This document shows, piece after piece, positions 23,656-31,925 of a DNA stretch of 32,083 nt. The stretch spans positions 1 through 32,083 of the forward strand of contig JAISUI010000003.1 in assembly GCA_031272155.1 (NCBI GenBank). Direction: 5' to 3'. The notes below the pieces were generated by a model. That model did not search any database, was not told where the DNA came from, and saw nothing but the letters and a program-made list of their open reading frames with translations. Positions within the stretch are counted from its first letter, which is position 1. The number at the start of each line of letters is the position of its first letter. The stretch comes from Tannerella sp. GTDB lineage: Bacteria; Bacteroidota; Bacteroidia; Bacteroidales; Tannerellaceae. Both the position numbers and the translations under genes were made by a program.

Positions 23656-24852
23656 ATGAAAAAAGTTTGGATAGTTGGAATTTTGGCGGCGGCGTGTATG
23701 CTGTCGTGTGGAGAAAAGAAAGAAACGCTTGTTTCAGGGTTGAATAAGAATGACTTCGTGTCGGAAAAAGATGGCAAACCAACGGCGTTGTATGTGTTGA
23801 AAAACGCGAAGGGAGCGGAAGCGTGTATCACGAACTACGGCGGGCGAATTGTGTCCCTGATGGTTCCTGACCGCAATGGCAAACCGACGGATGTCGTGCT
23901 CGGATACGACAATATCGCCGATTATTTTGCGTCGGACGGCAATTATGGGGCGCTCATCGGCCGCTACGGAAATCGTATTGCGCAGGGACGTTTCACGCTC
24001 GACGGGACGGAATATCAATTGCCGCAAAACAATAACGGCCATTGCCTGCACGGCGGGCCGGAAGGTTTTCATGCCCGCGTATGGGATGCAACACAAACAG
24101 ACGGCCATACGCTTGAGTTAAAGTACAAATCGGTGGACGGTGAAGCAGGTTTCCCCGGCAATCTCGACGTGAAAGTTACTTATACGCTGACGGACGACAA
24201 TGCGTTAGACATCCTGTATGAAGCGACGACCGACAAAGCTACGGTCGTGAACCTTACCAATCACAGTTATTTTAACTTGTCGGGCGTCCCCGGCTCGCAG
24301 ATTCTTGACCATCTGATTATGATTAATGCCGACAGTTATACAGCGGTGGACAGCCTGCTGATTCCCTTTGAGATAGTGCCGGTAGAAGGAACGCCGCTTG
24401 ATTTGCGCAATCTCCAGCCTATCGGTAAGAAGATGAACGACCTCTTAACAATTTCAAGTATCAGGTTGTTACAGCGTAATCCCCCGCCTGTCGGTCAGAA
24501 GATTGAGGACCATATCAACCAGATGATGAAAGGACATGGCTACGATTATAACTGGATTCTGAACACGAAGGGCGACATCAAACTTTTGGCAGCCAAGGCA
24601 GTAAGCCCTGTCAGCGGCATCGTTCTCGAAGTCTATACGAACGAACCGGGAGTGCAATTTTATACGGGTAATTTCATGGAAGGCGACGATAAAGGTAAAT
24701 TTGGGACAATTTATCCGCATCGCGGCGCACTTTGCCTTGAAACACAGCATTATCCTGACAGCCCGAATCATCCGGATTTCCCGACTACGGTGCTCCGTCC
24801 GGGCGAAAAATATGTCAGTGAGTGCATTTATCGCTTTGCTGTTGAGAAATAA
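23656..24852 (+). CDS. galM: Aldose 1-epimerase (galactose mutarotase), lipoprotein form
   Basis: The 398-residue protein has a lipoprotein signal MKKVWIVGILAAACMLSC and a galactose mutarotase domain: ITNYGGRIVSLMVPDRNGKPTDVVLGYD, IGRYGNRIAQGRFTLDGTEYQL, NGHCLHGGPEGFHARVWD (catalytic His), VVNLTNHSYFNL (second His) and GVQFYTGNF. It converts beta to alpha anomers of galactose or glucose, here outside the cytoplasm, as in other Bacteroidota. Around residues 250-280 the family pattern GTPLDLRNP.PVG.KIED...GYDYNWIL is interrupted by 23 extra residues (LQPIGKKMNDLLTISSIRLLQRN), arising from a diverged 69-bp duplication at 24405-24542. The reading frame stays open, and whether the enzyme tolerates the loop is unknown. 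Confidence 0.93.
   Translation: MKKVWIVGILAAACMLSCGEKKETLVSGLNKNDFVSEKDGKPTALYVLKNAKGAEACITNYGGRIVSLMVPDRNGKPTDVVLGYDNIADYFASDGNYGALIGRYGNRIAQGRFTLDGTEYQLPQNNNGHCLHGGPEGFHARVWDATQTDGHTLELKYKSVDGEAGFPGNLDVKVTYTLTDDNALDILYEATTDKATVVNLTNHSYFNLSGVPGSQILDHLIMINADSYTAVDSLLIPFEIVPVEGTPLDLRNLQPIGKKMNDLLTISSIRLLQRNPPPVGQKIEDHINQMMKGHGYDYNWILNTKGDIKLLAAKAVSPVSGIVLEVYTNEPGVQFYTGNFMEGDDKGKFGTIYPHRGALCLETQHYPDSPNHPDFPTTVLRPGEKYVSECIYRFAVEK
24405..24542 (+). repeat. Diverged 69-bp tandem duplication inside galM
   Basis: The start of unit 1 (24405, gcgcaatctccagcctatcggt) recurs exactly 69 bp later (24474, gcgtaatcccccgcctgtcggt). I count 30 of 39 matching bases over the first 39 positions; the rest of the unit shows no similarity by eye. 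Confidence 0.6.
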
Positions 24853-24940
24853 TGGCGGTCGGCGTATGGGCGCAGGGGTTGTGTAAAGCTATTGTCTGTT
24901 GCAAACCAAGCCCCGATTTTCAGGCGGCGCAGTGATGGAA

Positions 24941-24972
24941 TTTGGAGGTGTCAATATGTTTTCTTAATTTTG
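24941..24972 (+). promoter_or_regulatory. Promoter of valS
   Basis: TTTG (24941-24944), 20-bp spacer, TAATTTTG (24965-24972): both boxes match the consensus, 57 bp before the ATG. The 24853-24940 part of the spacer shows nothing recognisable. Confidence 0.65.
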
Positions 24973-25029
24973 CGCCGTAAAAATAGAAAGAAAACAGCGA
25001 TATTTCGCCAAAAACTGTGATTGAAACAG

Positions 25030-27729
25030 ATGGAAATTGCAAATAAATATGACCCTTCGTGCGTGGAGGAAAAATGGTACCGATATTGGTTGGAGAACAA
25101 ATTTTTCCATTCAGAACCTGATGAACGTGAGCCTTTTACGGTAGTTATTCCGCCGCCGAACGTCACGGGCGTGCTCCACATGGGACACATGCTCAACAAC
25201 ACGATTCAGGATATCCTTGTGCGTCGCGCAAGGATGAAAGGCCGCAACGCATGTTGGGTGCCGGGTACTGACCATGCTTCTATCGCCACCGAAGCTAAAG
25301 TGGTGGCCAAACTCGCCGATGAAGGCGTCAAAAAAAGCGATCTCACCCGCGAACAGTTTCTCGAACATGCCTGGGAATGGACACGCAAACATGGCGGTAT
25401 CATCCTTGAGCAACTGAAAAAACTCGGAGCGTCGTGCGACTGGGATCGTACGTGCTTCACGATGGACGAGAAACGCTCCGAAAGCGTCACTAAAGTTTTT
25501 GTGGATTTGTATAATAAGGGACTGATATATAGAGGTGTTCGCATGGTCAATTGGGATCCTGCCGCCAAAACAGCCCTCTCCGATGAGGAGGTGAATTACA
25601 AAGAGCAGCAAGGGAAGTTGTATTATTTAAGATACAAAATTGTTCCAGACCGTCATTCTGGCGAACGTCAGAATCCCCTGAATAATGAAGGGATTTCGGG
25701 TCAAACCCGCAATGCCGGGTGGGCTGTCGTCGCAACTACCCGCCCGGAAACCATTATGGGCGATACGGCGATGTGCATCAATCCGAATGACCCGAAAACA
25801 GCCTGGCTGAAAGGCAAAAGGGTAATCGTGCCGCTCGTAAACCGCGAAATCCCCGTTATTGAAGACGAATATGTGGATATGGAGTTTGGTACGGGTTGCC
25901 TCAAAGTGACGCCTGCGCATGACGTAAACGACTATATGCTCGGCGAGAAATATAACTTGCCGTCTATAGACATTTTCAACGACGATGGTACAATCAGCCC
26001 TGCCGGTCAGATTTACGTCGGAATGGACCGTTTTGACGTGCGCCGACAAATAGTGATAGACCTCGACGAAGCCGGACTGCTTGATAAAGTTGAAGATTAT
26101 ACCAATAAAGTGGGCTTTTCGGAGCGCACCAATGTGCCCATTGAGCCGAAGTTGTCCATGCAATGGTTTCTCAAAATGGAAGATCTGGCCAAACCTGCAT
26201 TGCAGGCGGTTGAAGATGACACCATCCGTTTTCATCCCGTTAAGTTTAAAAACATGTATCGCCATTGGATGAGTAACATCAAGGACTGGTGCATTTCGCG
26301 GCAGTTGTGGTGGGGACACCGGATTCCAGCATTTTATTTACCTCAGGGCGGTTTCGTTGTGGCCGAAACTCGTGAAGAAGCCTGCCGAAAGGCATTGTCC
26401 ATTGTTAATTATCCATTGTCTATGGACGATTTGCGTCAGGATGAAGATGTGTTGGACACGTGGTTTTCGTCGTGGCTGTGGCCTATCTCCGTGTTCGACG
26501 GCATTAATAAGCCTGACAACAAGGATATAAACTACTATTATCCGACTAACGATTTAGTTACCGCGCCTGAAATCATCTTTTTCTGGGTGGCGAGGATGAT
26601 TATTTCCGGTTTTGAATATCGCAAGTTGCCCTGTTTTTATAATGTTTATTTTACGGGTATTGTACGTGATAAACTGGGCAGGAAAATGTCGAAGTCGCTT
26701 GGCAATTCACCCGACCCGATTGAACTGATGAACAAATATGGCGCCGACGGTGTGCGGATGGGCATGTTGCTCTCGTCGCCCGCCGGCAACGACCTGCCTT
26801 TTGACGAGGCGCTTTGCGAGCAGGGGCGCAACTTTAACAATAAGATTTGGAATGCGTTTCGATTAGTAAAGGGATGGAATATAGAAACGCAGGAGAAGAT
26901 GGCCATGTCCGAAACCAATGCTGTAGCCATTCGGTGGTTTGAAACCAAATTGTCGGAAGTAATTGCAATCGTTGACGATTTGTTCGATAAATACCGTATT
27001 TCGGAGGCCTTGATGGAAGTTTACAAACTGTTCTGGGACGAGTTTTCGTCGTGGTATCTTGAAATGGTAAAACCGGCTTATGGTCAGGCTATTGACCGCG
27101 GGACATACGATGCGACGCTCCGTTTCTTCGACGCGTTACTGCGGTTGCTGCATCCGTTTATGCCGTTTATTACCGAAGAGTTATGGCAGGCGCTGGAAGA
27201 ACGGAAAGCGGGCGAGAGCATTATGATAGCGCAAGCGCCTCCCAGCTCTTCTTCCGAAGGAAAAGAAACGGAAGAAAGGCTTAACGAATCGTTCAAGGAA
27301 ATCATTACAGGCATCCGCGCCATTCGCGCCCAGAAAAACATACCGAACAAAGAATTGCTTGAATTACAGATACTGGGCGAATATGACCCGATGTTTTCGC
27401 CGGTGATTATGAAATTAGCCGGTTTGTCGGCCGTTGCAACGGTGCACGAAAAGACGGCGGGCGCTGTTTCTTTCTTAGTCGGGACAACCGAATTTGCCAT
27501 TCCCCTGAATGCGTTGCTCAATGTAGAAGAAGAATTGGAGAAATTGAACGGTGAATTGGTGTATCAGCAAGGATTTCTTGCTTCGGTGATGAAAAAACTG
27601 GGCAATGAGAAGTTTGTGGCGAACGCCAAGCCGGAAATTGTAGCAAATGAACGAAAGAAACAAGCAGATGCGGAGAGTAAAATCAAAAGTCTGGAAGAAG
27701 CGATCGCTTCATTAAAAAAGGAAGTTTAA
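25030..27729 (+). CDS. valS: Valyl-tRNA synthetase with an in-frame palindromic-repeat insertion
   Basis: I take ATG 25030 ([20 protein letters not shown], 899 residues); the track begins at a TTG nine bases earlier. Class I motifs are H50-M-G-H53 (in [10 protein letters not shown]) and K552-MSKS. The editing domain lies between ([16 protein letters not shown]...[16 protein letters not shown]), and the C-terminal coiled-coil arm is present ([28 protein letters not shown]...). It charges tRNA-Val and clears mischarged Thr-tRNA. Residues 207-230 ([24 protein letters not shown]) do not belong to the family; they are encoded by a palindromic repeat inserted just before the editing domain. The gene is otherwise intact and presumably essential. 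Confidence 0.97.
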   Translation: MEIANKYDPSCVEEKWYRYWLENKFFHSEPDEREPFTVVIPPPNVTGVLHMGHMLNNTIQDILVRRARMKGRNACWVPGTDHASIATEAKVVAKLADEGVKKSDLTREQFLEHAWEWTRKHGGIILEQLKKLGASCDWDRTCFTMDEKRSESVTKVFVDLYNKGLIYRGVRMVNWDPAAKTALSDEEVNYKEQQGKLYYLRYKIVPDRHSGERQNPLNNEGISGQTRNAGWAVVATTRPETIMGDTAMCINPNDPKTAWLKGKRVIVPLVNREIPVIEDEYVDMEFGTGCLKVTPAHDVNDYMLGEKYNLPSIDIFNDDGTISPAGQIYVGMDRFDVRRQIVIDLDEAGLLDKVEDYTNKVGFSERTNVPIEPKLSMQWFLKMEDLAKPALQAVEDDTIRFHPVKFKNMYRHWMSNIKDWCISRQLWWGHRIPAFYLPQGGFVVAETREEACRKALSIVNYPLSMDDLRQDEDVLDTWFSSWLWPISVFDGINKPDNKDINYYYPTNDLVTAPEIIFFWVARMIISGFEYRKLPCFYNVYFTGIVRDKLGRKMSKSLGNSPDPIELMNKYGADGVRMGMLLSSPAGNDLPFDEALCEQGRNFNNKIWNAFRLVKGWNIETQEKMAMSETNAVAIRWFETKLSEVIAIVDDLFDKYRISEALMEVYKLFWDEFSSWYLEMVKPAYGQAIDRGTYDATLRFFDALLRLLHPFMPFITEELWQALEERKAGESIMIAQAPPSSSSEGKETEERLNESFKEIITGIRAIRAQKNIPNKELLELQILGEYDPMFSPVIMKLAGLSAVATVHEKTAGAVSFLVGTTEFAIPLNALLNVEEELEKLNGELVYQQGFLASVMKKLGNEKFVANAKPEIVANERKKQADAESKIKSLEEAIASLKKEV
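25650..25718. repeat. 69-bp palindromic repeat element inserted in valS
   Basis: The element is bounded by imperfect inverted ends CCGTCATT / AATGCCGG. Inside are ATTCTG-N8-CAGAAT, AATCCC-N12-GGGATT and GGGTcaaACCC/CCCGcaatgCCGGG hairpins. It resembles the dispersed GTCATTCYGGCG...GGGTCAAGCCCGCAATGACG repeats seen in many bacterial genomes. At 69 bp (23 codons) it keeps the valS frame. Confidence 0.8.
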
Positions 27730-27746
27730 TTTAAAAGAATAACTAT

Positions 27747-28610
27747 ATGGAAAATTCAAGAAGAAATTTTATGAAACAGGGAATGGCCGGCGCTTTATTG
27801 CTGGGAGCAGCCCCTGCGGCTTTCGTTTCGTGCAACATCCCTTCCGAAAAAAATGAACCGGTGGGAGTTACGCCAAAGGCGACAAATCCTTTTCGTTTAG
27901 GAATGGCGGGTTTCACGTTTGTGAACTTTGACCTGGAAACGACGTTGAAAACGATGCAACGGCTTGACGTTCATTATCTGTGCATCAAGAATTTTCATTT
28001 GCCGTTCGACAGTACGGACGAGCAAATCAAGGCATTTCATGAGCAATGCGCTTCCTATGGCGTCACCGGTTATGGGGTAGGGCCTATTTACATGAAATCG
28101 GAAAAGGAAATAGACGATGGTTTTGCGTATGCCAAACGGGTAGGCGTTAAGTTGATTGTTGGCGTGCCCGAATATGAACTGTTGCCTTATGTGGACAAGA
28201 AGGTAAAAGAGTATGATTTTCACTATGCTATTCATTTGCATGGGCCTGATATTAAGACATATCCGGATGCTAAAGATGCATGGGAACATACAAAAGACTT
28301 AGATCCGCGCATAGGGATGTGTCTTGACATCGGTCATGACCTTCGTAATGGTTGCGATCCGGTTGCCGATTTGCAGCAGTACCATACCCGCGTGTTTGAC
28401 ATGCACATCAAGGATGTGACGGATTCAACCAAAGCGGGTGTAGGCATCGAATTGGGACGCGGCAAAATTGATTTCCCTGCGCTCGTAAAGATGATGCGTA
28501 AGGTGAATTATTCGGGCGTATGTAGCCTTGAATACGAGAAAGACATGAAAGATCCGTTCTTCGGCATTGCCGAATCCATCGGGTATTTCAAGGCGATAAG
28601 CGCATATTAG
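27747..28610 (+). CDS. Sugar phosphate isomerase/epimerase-like TIM-barrel protein with Tat signal
   Basis: The 287-residue protein begins with a twin-arginine signal (MENSRRNFMKQGMAGALLLGAAPAAFVSC), also carrying a lipobox-like AFVSC, so it is exported folded and possibly lipidated. The rest is an AP-endonuclease-2/xylose-isomerase-like TIM barrel: LGMAGFTFVNFDLETTLKTMQRLD, GVKLIVGVPEYELLPYVDKKVKEYDFHYAIHLHGPD, IGMCLDIGHDLRNG, VFDMHIKDVT and YSGVCSLEYEKD, with Glu/Asp/His metal ligands. Such proteins isomerise or epimerise sugars or polyols; the substrate is unknown. It follows valS by 17 bp and probably shares its transcript, without obvious functional link. Confidence 0.9.
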   Translation: MENSRRNFMKQGMAGALLLGAAPAAFVSCNIPSEKNEPVGVTPKATNPFRLGMAGFTFVNFDLETTLKTMQRLDVHYLCIKNFHLPFDSTDEQIKAFHEQCASYGVTGYGVGPIYMKSEKEIDDGFAYAKRVGVKLIVGVPEYELLPYVDKKVKEYDFHYAIHLHGPDIKTYPDAKDAWEHTKDLDPRIGMCLDIGHDLRNGCDPVADLQQYHTRVFDMHIKDVTDSTKAGVGIELGRGKIDFPALVKMMRKVNYSGVCSLEYEKDMKDPFFGIAESIGYFKAISAY

Positions 28611-28634
28611 TCCGGAATTTATTCTTTTGCACCA

Positions 28635-29684
28635 TTGTCGAGGCACGTCTGCTTTATTGTCCTCCTGCTGACAGCGTGCAGTTCGCTGCGTCAGATAGAG
28701 ATAGAAACGCTCCATCCTGCGGGAATCACATTCCCCGAAGGAGTGAAGACGGTGCTTGTTGTGAATAATGCGGCGTCCCAGACGGAAGTCCCTTATTTGA
28801 CTAAGTTGCCCCAAAAATTGTATGCAGATACGATTTCCGCAGACAGTACAGCCTACGATTTTTGCCTGGCATTAGCCTTGGCGATAGCGGATCCGCCCTA
28901 TTTTGAAGATGTCAGATTATTTGAAGGTTGCTATCGCGAAGACAGCAATGCTGTCGCGGACGTGTCGCTTACGCAAGATGATGTTTTGGCATTTTGCGAT
29001 GAGCATCAGGTTAATGCCGTAATTTCTTTAGACCAACTGTTGTTCAAAATAGAAGACAATTATGAGCAAACCTGGATGGGACTGACAGGCAATCTTAATT
29101 TCATTGTATCCGGCGTTTTGCGCACCTATTTGCCGGACAGGACAGGTCCATTAAACACTGTTTATCTGTCGGATACGATAGCGCCTGTTTGGAATAGCGA
29201 ATATTTTTATACCCTGCCTTCCATGAAAGAGTTGGCGATGGGTTTGCGGGAAGTATCCAACTATCTGGCAACCGGTAAGTCTAATCTTTTTGTGCCATAC
29301 TGGAATGAAGATGTGCGTTGGTATTACACCTCCTATTTATCCCAGTGGAAAGACGCGGCTGCACTGGCTGCCGTTGAAAATTGGAAAGATGCGGCTGCCA
29401 TCTGGTTGGCGCTCTACGAAAAAGCGCGTTCCTGGAAAGAAAAAGCGCGTCTGGCTTCCAACCTGGCGCTTACGGCAGAGATAAGCGGTGATTATGAAAA
29501 AGCGCTGTCCTGGGCAACCCTGTCTTATCAGATTTTTGAGGAACGGTTGGGCGATAGCCATGAATGGGTCAAACTGCAGAAAAAATACGTGGAAGTATTG
29601 GAATACCGCATCAATGCGGAGAAAAAATTGCATCTGCAGATGAAGCATGTTACAGGAATGGAAAAATGGAAGGATATGAGATAA
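28635..29684 (+). CDS. DUF6340-like lipoprotein with TPR-type C-terminus, non-ATG start
   Basis: No ATG is available near the signal sequence: the frame is open from the upstream TAG (28608-28610), and the likely start is TTG 28635 (read as MSRHVCFIVLLLTAC), with ATT 28617 as an alternative. The signal ends in LLTAC, a lipobox. The mature part (TVLVVNNAASQTE..., DVLAFCDEHQVNAVISLDQLLFKIEDNYEQ, SEYFYTLPSMKELAMGLREVSNYLA) matches the DUF6340 pattern I know from Bacteroidota lipoproteins. Residues about 235-320 are helical TPR-like repeats (WKDAAA twice, AEISGDYEKALSWATLSYQIF). Function is unknown. It lies 24 bp after the isomerase-like gene and ends before a hairpin terminator. Confidence 0.82.
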   Translation: MSRHVCFIVLLLTACSSLRQIEIETLHPAGITFPEGVKTVLVVNNAASQTEVPYLTKLPQKLYADTISADSTAYDFCLALALAIADPPYFEDVRLFEGCYREDSNAVADVSLTQDDVLAFCDEHQVNAVISLDQLLFKIEDNYEQTWMGLTGNLNFIVSGVLRTYLPDRTGPLNTVYLSDTIAPVWNSEYFYTLPSMKELAMGLREVSNYLATGKSNLFVPYWNEDVRWYYTSYLSQWKDAAALAAVENWKDAAAIWLALYEKARSWKEKARLASNLALTAEISGDYEKALSWATLSYQIFEERLGDSHEWVKLQKKYVEVLEYRINAEKKLHLQMKHVTGMEKWKDMR

Positions 29685-29695
29685 ATGCGATTGCC

Positions 29696-29722
29696 TGCCA
29701 TTCTGTCAATGGCAAGATTTTT
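29696..29722 (+). terminator. Hairpin terminator after the DUF6340 gene
   Basis: TGCCATT / AATGGCA with a 5-nt loop is followed by AGATTTTT. The spacer up to 29758 shows nothing else firm. Confidence 0.65.
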
Positions 29723-29758
29723 GCAGTGAATAATAATGTAATTTAAACGGAAAACGAA

Positions 29759-30457
29759 ATGATAACATCAACAAACGCCCTGTACTGGGTGATTTTTATC
29801 GGAGTGGCTGTCTTGAGCTGGATAGTATCCTATCGCCTGAAAGCCAAGTTTGAGAAGTATTCAAAAATCCCGTTGCCCAACGGAATGTCGGGCTGCGACG
29901 TGGCAAAGAAGATGCTCGCCGACAACGGCATCTACGACGTCAGCGTTACCTGCGTGCCGGGGACGCTGACCGACCATTATAACCCCGCCAACCATACGGT
30001 CAACTTGAGTGAAGCTGTGTATAGCAGCCGCAGTGTGGCCGCTGCTGCCGTCGCCGCGCACGAGTGCGGACACGCCGTGCAGCACGCCCACGCCTACGCG
30101 CCGCTGAAAATGCGCTCGGCTTTAGTGCCAGTCGTACAGTTCTCGTCCAACATCGTGCAGTGGGTGCTGCTCGGCGGAATGTTGCTTCTGCGCTCGTTCC
30201 CGCAGTTGCTGCTGATCGGGATCGTGCTGTTTGCATGCACTACGTTGTTCAGTTTTATCACACTGCCGGTCGAAATCAACGCCAGCCGCCGCGCACTCGC
30301 ATGGCTCAGCAACGCCGGCATCACGAATATCGAAACGCATGACAAAGCTGAAGATGCCCTGCGCTCAGCCGCCTATACCTACGTCGTGGCTGCACTCGGC
30401 TCACTGGCAACGCTGCTCTATTACGTGATGATTTTCCTTGGCGGCAGACGGAATTAA
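29759..30457 (+). CDS. Zinc-dependent membrane metallopeptidase, YugP family (PF04298)
   Basis: The 232-residue protein starts with a membrane helix (NALYWVIFIGVAVLSWIVSYRL). It has a conserved NGMSGCDVAKKMLADNGIYDVSV segment and the TDHYNPANHTVNLSEAVYSSRSVAAAAVAAHECGHAVQHA motif, in which HECGH is an HExxH zinc site. At least three more membrane helices follow (VQFSSNIVQWVLLGGMLLL, LLLIGIVLFACTTLFSFITLPVEINA, AAYTYVVAALGSLATLLYYVMIFLGG). The family is thought to be a membrane-bound peptidase with unknown substrate. GC content and C-ending codons are visibly higher than in the flanking genes. Confidence 0.92.
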   Translation: MITSTNALYWVIFIGVAVLSWIVSYRLKAKFEKYSKIPLPNGMSGCDVAKKMLADNGIYDVSVTCVPGTLTDHYNPANHTVNLSEAVYSSRSVAAAAVAAHECGHAVQHAHAYAPLKMRSALVPVVQFSSNIVQWVLLGGMLLLRSFPQLLLIGIVLFACTTLFSFITLPVEINASRRALAWLSNAGITNIETHDKAEDALRSAAYTYVVAALGSLATLLYYVMIFLGGRRN

Positions 30458-30488
30458 CGCATTTTTGATTGCGATCAATTTTTCCATG

Positions 30489-30518
30489 TTTGTTAATTGC
30501 TAATTGATTTTATATTTG
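30489..30518 (+). promoter_or_regulatory. Promoter of the VCBS lipoprotein gene
   Basis: TTTG (30489-30492), 18-bp spacer, TATATTTG (30511-30518), 19 bp before the ATG. Confidence 0.6.
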
Positions 30519-30537
30519 CGGGGATAATAACGTTTGT

Positions 30538-31728
30538 ATGAAGAAAACAGGATGTAAATTTGCAGGAGTGGCTGCAATCGCGATGTTTATTTCATGTTCC
30601 GGTGGCGTCAAAGAACCCGGATTTAAGAAGATTATCCTTTCGGACAAGTTCTATGCCGAAGGTTCCACATCGGGCGATTTTAATCGGGACGGCAAGCCTG
30701 ATGTTGTGGCAGGTCCGTATTGGTATGCAGGTCCTGCGTTCACAGAGAAACACGAGATTTATCCCGTCGAAGCATTTGATCCCGAAGAATACTCGGATAA
30801 CTTCATCGTGTTTGCCGCTGACTTAAACGGCGACGGATGGGATGATGTATTTGTTTGTCCTCACCCGGGCACAAAATCTTACTGGTATGAAAATCCGAAA
30901 GTGAGCGGTGTGCATTGGACTAAACATTTTGCACTCGACCAATTTGGCAACGAATCGCAGCAATGGACAGAAATCATCAAAGGTCAGGGGGCGGGTCCGC
31001 TCTATAATATGGATGGCAAACTCGGCTATGCCACTTTTGCTGTCATAGACGGGCTGCCTGATTGGACATTCCATCAAATTTCGACCGAAAATGAAAGGTA
31101 TCAACGATATACACACGGCATCGGGGCAGGCGATCTGAATAGCGATGGCTTGACGGATATTCTCGAAGCGGCGGGATGGTGGGAACAACCGAAAGAAACT
31201 GATAAAACGCCTTGGACATTTCATCCGTTTCAGTTTGCTGATGCCGCGTCGAATATGCTTGTTTTCGATGTTGACGGCGACAATCGGAACGATGTGGTTT
31301 GTGCCTGGCATTGCCACCTTTACGGACTTGTTTGGTGGAAACAAATTCAAAAAGACGGACAAATATCTTTTGAGAAAAATGAAATTCTACCAATTAATCC
31401 GAAGGAAAAACCCGATGCTTTGAGTTTCTCGCAAATGCATGCATTAGCGCAGGCAGACTTCAACGGCGACGGCCTGACGGATTTTGTAACCGGCAAACGG
31501 TTTTGGGCGCATGGCTCCAAAGGCGATGTGGAGGCAAATAATCCTGCCGTGTTGTATTGGTTTGAATTGAACCGGAACAGTGATGGCAGCGCAACTTTTA
31601 TCCCACATAAGATTGACGACAATAGCGGAGTCGGAATGCAAGTTTCAGTCGCTGAACTAAACGGCGATAAAACACCCGACATCATCGTATCAAACAAAAA
31701 GGGAACATTCCTGTTTTTGAGCGAATAG
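30538..31728 (+). CDS. VCBS/FG-GAP repeat lipoprotein
   Basis: The 396-residue product begins MKKTGCKFAGVAAIAMFISC, a lipoprotein signal. It contains six calcium-binding loop motifs of the DxNxDGxxD type: DFNRDGKPD, DLNGDGWDD, DLNSDGLTD, DVDGDNRND, DFNGDGLTD and ELNGDKTPD. Spaced along the chain, they indicate an integrin-like beta-propeller of FG-GAP/VCBS repeats. Frequent WYW/YWY-type aromatic strings (GPYWYAGPAF, SYWYENP, AAGWWEQPKE, VWWKQ) are typical of the Bacteroidota and Planctomycetes forms. It is likely a surface or periplasmic binding protein, possibly for polysaccharide, but no ligand can be read from the sequence. Confidence 0.9.
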   Translation: MKKTGCKFAGVAAIAMFISCSGGVKEPGFKKIILSDKFYAEGSTSGDFNRDGKPDVVAGPYWYAGPAFTEKHEIYPVEAFDPEEYSDNFIVFAADLNGDGWDDVFVCPHPGTKSYWYENPKVSGVHWTKHFALDQFGNESQQWTEIIKGQGAGPLYNMDGKLGYATFAVIDGLPDWTFHQISTENERYQRYTHGIGAGDLNSDGLTDILEAAGWWEQPKETDKTPWTFHPFQFADAASNMLVFDVDGDNRNDVVCAWHCHLYGLVWWKQIQKDGQISFEKNEILPINPKEKPDALSFSQMHALAQADFNGDGLTDFVTGKRFWAHGSKGDVEANNPAVLYWFELNRNSDGSATFIPHKIDDNSGVGMQVSVAELNGDKTPDIIVSNKKGTFLFLSE

Positions 31729-31887
31729 GTTCGGCAAGTCCGACCGCGCTCGCCCCGTTTCTCTTGCGGATCGGAATATGCATTAAATAAAGCAAATATG
31801 AAAAAATTTTTTTGGCGGCATTTGCTGCCGTTAGGCACATGGTACAGGAAAATTCCCGACATACACGGCGAGCCCGAAAAAAATCAC

Positions 31888-31895
31888 TACCTTTG
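31888..31895 (+). promoter_or_regulatory. -7 box of hisS
   Basis: TACCTTTG matches TAnnTTTG exactly, 30 bp before the ATG at 31926; no -33 box recognised. The remaining spacer from 31729 shows no convincing gene. Confidence 0.5.
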
Positions 31896-31925
31896 CAGCC
31901 GTAAATTTTTATCCTGACAAAACGT

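Noticed and set aside
20217-24852. Symporter, aldolase and GalM as one sugar-utilisation operon
   Set aside because: The minus-strand thioredoxin gene separates galM, which has its own -7 box; only symporter and aldolase are tightly linked.
25650-25718. Insert in valS as a frameshift or intein
   Set aside because: It is 69 bp, stays in frame, has no intein motifs and is explained by nested palindromes.
31798-31917. 39-codon ORF (MKKFFWRHLLPLGTW...) before hisS
   Set aside because: It ends in the hisS leader and covers its -7 box; composition is not convincing as a protein and there is no promoter of its own.
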